Below are positions 48,760 to 60,128 of a stretch of 64,000 nucleotides of DNA, piece after piece (the first letter of the stretch is position 1; every line of letters begins with the position of its first letter). The notes beneath the pieces are model-generated. The model worked only from the letters and a program-made list of their open reading frames with translations, ran no database searches and was not told the DNA's origin. The translations under genes were made by a program, and so were the position numbers. This stretch comes from Gyrodactylus bullatarudis (taxonomy: Eukaryota > Platyhelminthes > Monogenea > Gyrodactylidea > Gyrodactylidae), in contig SSNU01000015.1 in assembly GCA_012064415.1 (NCBI GenBank), positions 186,001 to 250,000 of the forward strand, read 5' to 3'.

Positions 48760-50870
48760 ATGAACCCTGTGAAATGAGGACGATAGAGTTGAACTCAATC
48801 TATCGCCCGAGCCTAATCCTGTTCTAAATGTAATGATATTTTTCCTATTACCGATTATTGCACAAAAAAAGATGACTGTATTTTCATTTATTTTAATCAT
48901 TCTAGTTTAAAAATAACTTGTAACCATCTAGAGAGAGAACTCAGATTTTATTTGTCTACAAATTTGTTTTTAAATGATTATCTCAAATACATTTGTGAGT
49001 TTTGTGAGAAATTACTTTTAATCGGAATGTTGTGAAATCAAGAAATTACAGAAAAGTTACAGAATCATGATACATTTTATTCAGGAAACAAAAATTTGTT
49101 GAATCAATTCTTAATTGAATTTTTCGACATGAATTTCAATTTAGTTAATGTTGAGATAGAACACTGAATTTCGGTATCAACATTTCATTTCTGATTCTCT
49201 ACTGAATAGTGTTTTATTCATTACTGTGTGTATAACATTTAAAAAGATGCTTTTCAGTCATCCGACGAAATTAGAGAATAAATAATCTAAATTAGTCAAA
49301 AGTAGGGTCTCAAAGAGTCATAAAAGTTATATTTTCTTTTGCGTCTTATATTAAAAGAGCATATATAATAGGTCATATTTCTCTTTTCAATACATTTTGA
49401 GTTGAACTGACCAATCAGAATGGTTCTTACTGAGACAATCACGTCATACTACATGATATTCAAATTTCCCACGAAAGGTTTTAAGGTTATTTCAAAATGT
49501 CAAATTATAAAAATTTTATATTTTTGTACATGTCTAATTAAAAGATTTTATAGAAAAATAGCAATGTTTTCAAAGTAGCAAATGAATTATAAGAAAATTA
49601 GGTAGTGAAAATCGATCTTTGGGGAAAAAACTTACAAGTAGTATATGGTTTTCAAGAAAAAATCGTTAGAGCATACGAATTTTTAGGTCATATTTTTTGA
49701 GGCCCTAGTGAAGAGCCATACAAAATTAGTAAAAATTTGACAAAACTAGAGGAGGTCTGATTGTAATTAACAAAAATAGTGGATAAATCTATGAATTCGG
49801 AAAAACAACTTTTCGTTTTTAAGCGAATACTGTTCAAAATTTGTGGAATGAGATAATTAAAAGTTAACTGTTATACAAAATTAGTTAGTCATTATTACAG
49901 GAAACTTTTCCAATATTAGTAAAGAAGCTAATCGAAATCAGAGGAAATAACAGTAAAAACATTTGGAGGTTCCAAAGGGAAGAGAAAAGCATAGAAGAAG
50001 AGTACCCTCCGGTCTCCAGACAATAGATGCATTCCTCACTGCCCCTAAGAGATGAGCACACCCACTCCCATTTGTCAGAACTAGTTGAATGATTGCTATT
50101 GGCCTTTATTATTATGTTCTCTAATTTTCCATGTATATAAATATATTAAGTCGGTGTTTGGTCCGAAGAGAACCTACGAAAATAAAGCTTTATTCACCAA
50201 TCAACTTTCGTTCGTTCTTAAAACTAGCATGGCTTCTAGTCAGCAACCTTCAAATATTTTCGAGGAAATCAGGCAACTTATGTCCGATAAAGTAAAAACA
50301 TTGTATTAGTATTTGCAGTCACTTTTGTTTCTTGATAAAATAGTGGTAAGCACTTGCCTAATAGAGATGTGTGTTTCTAAAGAAAAAAAAGTTCACTGTT
50401 CGATAGTGGTAAACGCATTTCTGAAATAATTAATTAGAATTGATTATGCGTGTTTTACTGTATAAATTTATTTATTCGGCCAATATTACAAAGTAAGTAA
50501 ATGGTACAATGGAAATGGTCGATATTTTAATGGAAGAATGAAGAATGTTCTTTTATCGATAAATTCCCTAAGTGGTTTTAGTAGATAGCTTTGAGGCGGG
50601 AATAAGATATAAATACAAATAGATATCATATTATTGTTGGGTAACACGATGGGTCTCACATTTACATTATCTTCAAGTGTATAAGTTGTTCCACATAGAA
50701 AATACGAGAAATTTGTATAAATAATATCCACAAGAATGATATGAATAGAGACGGAATGAAAAAGCTAATTTTCCCATATCAATCAAGGAATACGATTACG
50801 ATAATAAATGTAAGAAATTTTCAGGTTATTTGTCTGTCTATGTGGAAACAGGATGTGTGTTCTTTTGAGT
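48760..50870. other. Convergent intergenic region between the transporter and TM9SF4
   Basis: The 3' ends of the two genes face each other. AATAAA at about 49277 could end the transporter transcript, and ATTTATTTATT near 50467 could serve TM9SF4 on the minus strand. A possible LTR-like promoter block lies at 49980-50310. Nothing else is recognised. Confidence 0.5.
49980..50309 (+). other. Possible LTR-like promoter block with a short ORF
   Basis: In order: a GC-richer patch (ccctccggtctccagacaat, about 50006), a TATA-like tatataaatatatt (about 50134-50147), AATAAA at about 50180, ttcgttcgttctt, and then an ATG at about 50230 beginning MASSQQPSNIFEEIRQLMSD, with a stop at 50307. TATA, poly(A) signal, then a short leader and Met-Ala start are the arrangement of an LTR followed by a gag start. 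No second LTR, primer-binding site or pol is identified, so this is speculative. Confidence 0.25.
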
Positions 50871-53800
50871 TTAATCAACCTTGATAGATGAGTAAATCTT
50901 TCTGATAAAGAAATACGAGGAGTAAAAACCAATTGTTCCCGAAAGGAGGAATATTGTAGAGGCCATAATTGTGGAATATCCAAAGTATATCACTGACGGT
51001 ATGATTCCGTGAATGCTTAGCTAAATAGAATAAAATTTATAAGTAAAGCTAATTGATATGAGGTTGGGGGTATCATTATTCAATTATTTCATCAGAAGAA
51101 ATCGAATTTGATCTAATTCTGGATCATTAGGGCCAGTTTCACGATATATGAGGAAAAAGAATTTTGGAAAATTAATTTTTATGAAGATTATGGCATATTT
51201 TAAATCTCGAGGTAGCGCCGAGAAACCCATTTTTGGAATTTTCTATTAATTCCAAAGAGCGTACAAATTTTGATTTTTATTCGACAAAGAAATCAAATTT
51301 TTGTTGAATCAGATTGTGAGATTCGTCCGAACATTGTGTAAAAATCGAATTTTGTTTTTTTGATAATTTTACTACAATTGAAAATCGATGGAATATTGAT
51401 GATTCAAGAGGCCTGAGTATGACGAGAGATGATCTGTTTTTTTGACTTTAAAAAAAGTTCAAGTTACGAATAATGGGAATTTGGCGCTACTTCGAGATAC
51501 TTGAAATATTCCATAATTTTCATAAAAATTGATTTTTTAATATTCTCATGATTTAGATTCCAAAAATCTTGATCGATTCCTTGATAAAAAATTGTGGAAA
51601 AATATTTGGAACTTTCTTTTTGAAAATCTACAAATTTATCAACCAAATCTAGTTTTTGTAAATACACTGGGAATCCAATAGAAAATCGAGATAAAATTCC
51701 CATTAGAATTTGTTTGTATACCAATTTTGAGTCTTTTCCGCGATTGTTTTTCTCTTCGTCTCAATAGGGTTTATTAGGCATATGGTTTCTGATAAACATG
51801 GATATTTGCCAGGCTTCCTCGTTAATTATCCAACTTTGCAGCAAGTTTTAAATTTGAAATATTGTTTTAGCCAAATGCAAAGAGGCTGGGACAGCTTTAA
51901 TTGAATTCTGGTAGATTAGATTTGGCAAAATAATACCCATCGATATAATTCCAAAAATTTAGAACTGCTATTATTCTCATTACACTCAACCAGGTAGAAT
52001 AGATAATTAGTTGAGTTCAATTGTTTTTCTTAACGCGGCAATAATCTCAATAGTTTGTTTTTACATTCTTTGCGAAAAATAGACATATTTTACCTACAAA
52101 ATTTTTATAGGAAGTTTACAGAGGCCAATTTATTTGAGTCAATAGAGAAATTTTTTCACGACCATGAATCCCGCCTCTTTAAATAATACATTTATAAATA
52201 TTTTAACACCAAATTGAATAGAAATTGAAGAGAAAGCAGTCTACATAATTAATTGTCGAGAGATATTATCATTAAAGAGTAAATACTGTATATTAATATA
52301 ATATATAAGGTTTATGAGGATAGACTAACCTGAGTGTGGAAATAATAAATAGTATAGATGAATACATAAATTGCAGTCCCTCCAGGTATACACATTGATC
52401 TCCACCACCAGTTGTAATTCTAAATGAAAGAGGAGAATAATAAATACTTCTTGTTTCATCACAATTTACATAGTCTACCGGAATGAAGCAGGGGTAATAA
52501 CTTTTTTCATGAGCCTCAATTAATAATCATATTCTACACTACATTTAAAGCTATTTCACATAAAATGAGCTCATAAAAATTTCGAAAATGCGACTATTAA
52601 TACATAAATCAAGCCGGTGTAAGAGTCTGATAAGATCCGGCGGAATAAAATCTTTATCACTAATCATTCGTCTCGTCTTCAAATCCTCAAAACAAATATT
52701 TTTCGAAGAAGCTCGGCTATATTTACTTCGACAAAAAGATGAGTCAGCATCAAAATCTTCAAGGTGGTCTAAATTCATCCGATTTTTCAATTATTTTATT
52801 TTACATTTGGCTCTTCTAATGTAGTTAACATGAAATTCCGAAAAGAAGGATAAATTTCCTAGTGAATGTAAACAGACAACACACTCTAAACCTATGAACA
52901 GTTTAAGTGATTTCACAAATTTAAACCAACACAATGAAGATGTTATGATCTAGAATGTCTATTAATAAATCTTCCAATAATAATAATAATGATGATAGCA
53001 GTAGCAGAAATAATAATGGGATATTTGTTCAAATGTTCATCTGTGAAAGGGCAGTCCATCACAGGGGAAATCATATTGATTATATCAGCAGTTAACAGTA
53101 TAACACGAGAGAGGAAGAATCAAAGGATATTTAGATGCGTGTTTTGTTCGATTCGATAAAAGTGTCGAAAAAATAAAATATACATTTATTTATTCTCCGG
53201 AAATTAGTTCTGAGATGAGTTTAATGATCTTAAAGCTGATCTCGATGAATTGTCTGAAATATTAATCTTTATTCGTCTCTACCCTTTTTGTAGACCTTGA
53301 ATACCATTTATGCATTCTCAAGAACTAGTCTAATAAATTAAAAAAGTTTTTTCAAAATACCTTCAAAATTTTTCTTAAATCGCTAGGAATTTGCATTTTG
53401 ATTCGGTTTCTAAAGAATCTTTCATTGATTTTGTTACTTTGATAAAAAATATCAAATATAACATCTCTGATGATATAATTCATCACTTGAAGGAAAATTT
53501 GGATAATTAAGAAATGGTATGAATGAATCATCAAAATTATTATCACAAATTAAAAAAGTCCCTTACATATTATGTAAGTTCAATAACTTTTCATGAGACT
53601 TACTTCGTTGCATAATTGAAAGTAGATGAGAAATATGGATACCTGACCGCAACAAATGGTAAAGATGATGAATACAACAAAGAGGAAGCCAAAGAGGTAG
53701 AATATTTGTCGATTCCAAATGGCCGACATGAGAAAGAACAATTCCACAGATAATGCACCAAACGGCATGGCCCCACCAATTAAAGATCTATAAAAAAATA

Positions 53801-56800
53801 ATAAAAATTTTAATCTCATAGTGCGATAGGAATTTACAATGAAGATAAATTTCAAAAATATCTTCTTTCTATCCATGAAAAAAACACAAGAAATCTTATG
53901 AAAAAGTTGGTAACAGGTTTGAGTCGATTACAATTTGAAGAAAATCTGAACCTTTATTCTATTTTTTCCTCTACATATGAAATGATATCAATTACATTGG
54001 TGAGTGTGCCAGAAATGAAGGCTTTATTTGTGAAAATTTGTTTTTTTAGACTTTGAGTAAAATAACTAATGGCATATTAATGAAACATTATTCAAACCGA
54101 AATATTCAGCTTAAACTTTCAAGATTAGATTCATTAATATGAGTCTTCAAAATACTTTTCATGGAAACCATCGTTTTACAATGAAATTATTCTAAAAAAT
54201 TTTCTGTGTCATCATGTATTTTTTCAATCGTACAAGATATTCTGAGCAATCAAAAATTCTAAAAGGCCAAGATAAAGTCCATATTGTAAAAGTCGGGTAA
54301 CTTTCTTAGGATTCATGGAGGGACCCACTCTATTGGGTAGTCAAATCCGCTGTTGGCATACAACGAAAAAAAAGAAATGTAAATTTTAGGAATTCAATTT
54401 TGGTAATTTCAAAATCCCTAACCATGCTAGTTATTTGAGGATAGCAAGGTAAGAAATTTCGAGATATGTTGAGTCATGATTTTGTTTTTAGATATTGAAA
54501 GGAATACCAAAAAATGACACTTGATATTTCATATTTTCATTTCATAGATGGGAAAACCTTTGGTAGGGAGAAAAATTTTGATAATTCGAATAATCAATCG
54601 AACGAATACGGAGTGGATAATAATTTTATTTTTAAAAAGATATCTAACAATAAGAGAAACCTAAATTCTCATTTCCATATTACAGTCAGCTTTAGTTTGT
54701 ATTCATCACTCTTAGAATCCTTTGGAAGAGATTAAAAGAAAATCCCCAATTTCACAAAATTTTACATATTTCAAATCTCTCCAGGCACAGAGCGTGAGGG
54801 GGGAATTAATCTTGATGTTTGATCTAAATCTCCTTGTTTTTCTTGTCTGAGAAAGAGGGAATCAATACAACAGAAGGAAGTAGGATGAATTATCAGAATC
54901 CTTGTGATTATTATTGCCTTATGTTGTAAATCTACTATAGACTGGATAAAATAATGATTTTACACAACCAAAACATTATCTTGAAGTATCTCTTTGATGT
55001 ATACTTTCAACGGTCATCAAGGAATTACTATGCAAATTAGTCTATCAAGTGATCATTTAGTTGCAAAAGTTTCTCTTGAAAAATGTGTGACTATAACTCA
55101 TCATAAGACTTTGGATAGATATCTCAGGATCTAGATTCCGAAATGTGGTGAGGATTCTATCTAAATTTGCCATACTCTGGAAGATGAAAACTAGGTCAGT
55201 CTTGTCAGTCGTAATTTCAGGTCCAATTTATTTAATCAAACTGTTTTAAAGAAAAGAATGTCCCTTGGAGCAGTTCATGCTGATCGAAATTTCCACTTAT
55301 TTTGGCGTGTATGAATATTATTAGAGAAAGGCATTCGTAACATTGTGTAATAAATTCGAATTACTTGAGTATATTTTAAGGGATTTTGAGACAATGGAAA
55401 AGAGCGTGTTTATATTTTCAAAAAAGATTTTAGAAAGTCTAAATCATCCCTAAAATCATCAAAATTCAACTAATTTCCAAGGACTTTCTTTCAACATGTG
55501 AAAAAGTACTCAATATTTACCATAAGCCCTATTTGTATTCAAAATGTTGCAAAAACTATTCAAAAATCTTAATTTTGTCCTTTCTCGAGATTTTGTATAT
55601 CAGAACAAACTCGAAAACGCATGGTTTTATAGCAAAAAATGCTTAGTTTTCGATAATCTTCAAAATGAGAATAAGGCTAGAAAATGTTGAAAAATTTAGT
55701 CTAATATATATAAATATTCACAGAAGAGTATTTTATTGAGAGAACCAAATAAACGAATTTTTGAAGAAGCTAAAATTATTTCAATAAGGAGAGAAAAAAC
55801 TTACACAAAGAAAATATTCTGTGTCCATTTCTGGAGGGGGACAGCTCGTGGAATTTGATTTGTTCTGACTGGATTTTCAACTGCCTTTCGACGATATCCA
55901 ATGAAGAAACCAATGTAGACCAGAGGAATTGAGACAAGAGACCAAAGGCTCAGCATTGCAAATATTGTACTGAATGGTACAGCTGATGACGATCCAATGC
56001 CCCAAAGGAAAAAATTCATAAACAAACCAATTGTAAAGATGAACGCTGGGTAGAGGACACCAGTCTTGAATGGATGAAAGAAAAAGTTTAGGTTTTATCA
56101 TGACGTTATGGCTGTACATAAAAATGTTTTGCTTCAAAAATAATTTCAATTACACTGAGAATAAGTACGGGATTAGAATCATTTGAATACACTCAAACTT
56201 TCCCACCCACCCCTTATAATTATTGGTGAAATAACTAGAACAGGAACGAATGTTTGGTCGAGGCACCATCAAATAATAATTTGAGGATTATACCGAATGT
56301 CTCTTTAATCTTTTTCAACAAAATAGTGTATATCTTTGAGAAAAGTACACGCAGAGAATGTTCATTCTTTGTAAAAATCTGGCAACCGGTTTAAAGTAAG
56401 CAAGGTCTAAAAATTGATCAACCATTGAACCTTGACAAACGATAATCGAAAGAGTACATATTCGAATTTATTGCAACAAGTTCATTCTCGTGATAGAATA
56501 GGTTGAAATGTAGCCGCAAAAAATTTGAATTGGAACTAATATTCTTGTTACTTTTGAGATAAAATTTCTAAAATGGGGCTAGTTTTCCCCTTAAAGTCCC
56601 ACTGGGTTATTTCAATCACATATCATTTAAGGCTGAGAAAATACTCCGTTTACCACCCATTTGGTTGGAAATCTATCAGTCTCCTGGAATACGCAAATAT
56701 CTCAGTTCTATCATTCGTCAAACATTTGTAGTACTAATTCAAAGAAAGTCGATTTTTGTTTCAAACGTTTTTTTTGAAAACCCATTTCTCAATGTCATAA

Positions 56801-59800
56801 AATAATATATGCCTGAACTCTATCTGCCAAAACTTTGAATTTGTGTCTATCTTTTATACAATAGTTTATCAATGGGAAAATATTAGAGTAATATTGTCTA
56901 ATCCTTGATTCATCGTATAAACCCACAAGTCAGTGGTCATTGGAAGGTACCAAAGGACTCACTTCTACCAGAACGATACTGTAGTATATTTTTGAGATGT
57001 TTATCCCTAAGAAAAAGATATTGGATTTCATTCTAGACACATTGCTGGAACCATTGCCGCTAAAAAAGGTTTGTAGAAAAAAACCATCGAACAGATGACA
57101 GACTAATTCAGAGAAAACTTTTTAATGAGACCTCTAAAGAGGTCAGACGAAATGATTTTTTTAAAGAATAGCTAGAAATGAGGATTACAGTGTACAGTGT
57201 ATATTTCAAATATTATATTGGTATTTTATTGCAAAAATAAAGAAAGTCAGACATGTATTAAAGGAGAATAGTTTTTCACTTTGATCTAAAATGTACTTTT
57301 GTTCTTCAAGCTTCTGTAGACAAAATTTAATCAAAATATTTTAAAATACATTGAGAGCCTGAATAGAGAATCAAGATCAGAGTATTTATATTATTCTAGA
57401 AAACTCACGATAATGGCAGTTGATTTCCAAAACTTTCCCTTTATATTGACATAGAGACGACTGGCGAAATATCCAGCAATCATACCCGTAAAATTGTAAG
57501 CGAATATGGCAGCTGTAATGCAGGAGCCTCGAGATGCCGGGGAAATGGCGCCCATTGTGGCAAAAACTAAAAAGAATAAATTTAACAGAAAGATACTATC
57601 CCATCAATGGTTTAGATGTGCTCATTCAACTTTCGTACGAACTTGATGTTAATGCCAATTATAAAGAATCCTAACTAGTTTAGATTTGCGTAATAATAGA
57701 GAATTTCCGAAAAGTGTTTTTGTTCCATGATGTTATATGAAATATCTAGTAAAAATGCTAGTGAAATACATTTCCATGTTTGAAAAAAGAAATTATAAAA
57801 TCAAGTAAATTAAGGCTTTTAAGGATTGATTAAGGAGATTTTCATATTCCCATGTACTCTCTGAATTAAACTGGAAATCTTGAGATGGCAAGATTTCATT
57901 TGCAGAGAATTTCATTACAACGACAGTAGTAATGATTGATTACCCCCTCTAAAAAGATTTCTCGAGTATGAGTAGTTAACTTTCAATTTAAATAGGAGTT
58001 TTTAGGCTGATTAGAAAGAGAACTTATTTCTGATCAAATTTGTCGTAGGTTTTAAAGTTATATGAACCTTTTGAAATTAGCTTCAGTTCACATTTTTCCA
58101 AATCTACTAGGGTTAGGGTATCTTGTCGACTGGAGAAGGTGCAATTTATGGAGGAAGCACCTGGAACTAAAATCTCTAGAGAAATCTGTGTTAATCGTGA
58201 CAGAATTCTTTATTGTTGATGACACAATACCATTGGTTACAGACAGGAAATAAATATTGACTCTGGATTTGTTAAGAATTCTTGATAGATTACAAATCCT
58301 ATGGGATTAAATTTGAATCAATGTCTGCAGAGAACATGTCAAAAGATGTTTGCACTCTTGTTCTTATTCGAGAAAAATAAAGAGGAATTTTTGGATTAGA
58401 AATTAAAACATGGCAGACTGGTTTATAGTTGACGTGTTTTAAACACTGTTGAGAAGGGAATATCTCAAATACAAAATAATTACTAATTTTGATTGAGCAA
58501 CAGTTAAATTCTTTTTTATATAAATCTGGCATGTAAAAGTTTATAATCGCATATTATATATATTTTTAATATGTCAATCTACTTAACAGTAGATTGGGTA
58601 TTTAAATTAAAAAGTTGATTCTTAGTTTAATAAAGTTTATTATGTTGACTAAGGAAAGGACTTGATAAAATAATAGTGCTATATGTTTTGAAAAATGCAA
58701 ATTTGTGAATAAAATATAAACTCACATAGAATGATAGAAACCATACAGAATAACTGAACCCCACTACCAATCATGGCAGTAAAGAGTTTGCCAAATCTTG
58801 GTGGTCTAAATACGTCCCCATGGACCAGTTTCCAGCCACTCTCCTCAAGAATATCTTCTGCATCATCAAGACGATTGTACTGGGAAATGTCTCTGCGTAA
58901 GATTCGTATTAGAATCATTGCCAAAAGACCAGTGAGGAGGAATATAACGAGAATTGAATTCATAATTGACAGCCAGTGAATTTGACTCGTGTTCTTTTTA
59001 AGATAAACATCCCATCTAGATGCCCAAGTAATATCACTCGGCTCCCAGGACACAGCATAAGAGAACGTTATTGGACGCTTGTTCGAATTCAACATTGATT
59101 TATCGTTATTTGATGAGCATTTATTATTTAAACCGTGATCGGGAGAACCAATTGACCGAGTGACAACTTCAAATCCAACAAATCTGTAACTATCCCTAAA
59201 TACGAAAAGAAATAAACTCAATCTTTTAAAATAATAAGCCATAATATCCAAATCTAGATGCTAGTCTTTACAAATCAATTCAATAAGATTAAATAAAAAT
59301 CTAGACCTTTTCCATCAAACATATACAAAAATTGTTCACAAATTAAGCTCACTTTTGTGTTTGATGGTATTTCAATTTGAAATCAATATGATTATTCAAA
59401 TAAATCATTCCATCACTAGAAGATTCGCCAATCTTGAAACCATAATCATAAATCTTTTCAGTCTTGGTTTGAATTTCTGTTGCAGACGGCAAATTGTCAA
59501 TCAGCCTGTATTTCCAAAGTTTTGGTTCAATTAAAGAATAGATATTTCCATAAGATTACTTACAAATTAATGCGATAATCCATCTTGATAAATTCTACAA
59601 ACTTGTACCATTCGGAATCGGGAATTTGCTTGGAGCATAGAATGGTACAATCTTGGTTGGTTGCCATTTTCACCTTAAAGGGCGTATTAACCAAACGATC
59701 TCCGACAAGAATTTCACCTAAACTCTCTGGTTGATATACGACAAGATTTTCAGGCTGACAAAATGGAAGTGAATAATATTCGTAAGGTAATTGAGTTTTT

Positions 59801-59981
59801 CTACTGCTCAGTTTAATTGCCTAGAATAAAGATGAAGGAATAAATATGAGTAATGTACTTTAACATCAATTTCTTCTCCTAATTGAAACTCTTTCATCCA
59901 CATTCCTGGGACCTGGATTGATTGGACGACGATAAGGGGAAAGAAGAATACGAAAAATATACATGTTAGGTTAATCGTCAT
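50871..59981 (-). CDS. TM9SF4: Transmembrane 9 superfamily member 4 (TM9SF4)
   Basis: Nine exons, read on the minus strand: 59859-59981, 59564-59820, 59353-59505, 58726-59195, 57409-57566, 55805-56064, 53604-53787, 52330-52419 and 50871-51020. All have GT-AG boundaries and consistent phases; 1845 nt, 614 aa (human about 642). Residues 1-21 are a signal peptide, followed by VPGMW. The large luminal domain includes [14 protein letters not shown]. The first membrane segment follows [55 protein letters not shown] and the last exon's SGTIGFYSS are TM9 hallmarks. The first three fit TM9SF4 better than TM9SF2. It ends in IKVD, the KxD/E signal that binds COPI and keeps these nonaspanins in the Golgi. 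The family acts in sorting of membrane proteins, adhesion and phagocytosis. The start is 147 bp from ZW10's start, on the opposite strand. Confidence 0.93.
51021..52329 (-). other. TM9SF4 intron 8
   Basis: 1.3 kb between GTTAGT and ctatttag. The diverged MITE-A fills its 3' half; nothing else is recognised. Confidence 0.7.
51044..51610. mobile_element. MITE family A, diverged copy in a TM9SF4 intron
   Basis: The left end taaagctaattgatatgagg leads into gaggtagcgcc at about 51210. A mirrored arm (aatttggcgctacttcgaga, about 51478-51497, then cataaaaattga) follows. It lies in the last intron of TM9SF4, 24 bp upstream (on the minus strand) of the last-exon acceptor. Confidence 0.6.
53788..55804 (-). 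other. TM9SF4 intron 6
   Basis: 2.0 kb. A stretch near 54290-54430 (gtcgggtaactttcttaggattcat..gggacccact; then ggaattcaattttggtaatt) echoes two places at 32035-32075 and 33738-33765, pointing to a dispersed repeat. The rest is unrecognised. The other TM9SF4 introns (52420-53603, 56065-57408, 57567-58725) hold nothing I can name. Confidence 0.5.
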
Positions 59982-60128
59982 TATAGACTATCTAAAATAG
60001 TGGAATATTTAAACAAAATTCTTGCGATTGTTATGACACTTGATTCTTGAACTTAAGATATTTTTCAAATTTAATTTGTCAATCCAAGTCACAATAGTTA
60101 AGTTTTCATCAACTTCTTGAATTATACA
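59982..60128. promoter_or_regulatory. Bidirectional promoter region between TM9SF4 and ZW10
   Basis: 147 bp separate the two start codons on opposite strands. Both 5' UTRs and both core promoters must fit here or overlap the genes. I see no clear TATA for either side (AT-rich words only), which suits housekeeping-type initiation. The initiation sites cannot be placed from sequence. Confidence 0.6.

Noticed and set aside
54514..54735. 73-codon ORF in a TM9SF4 intron
   Set aside because: Asn/Ser/Phe-rich AT-driven frame with no motif and no plausible splice context.
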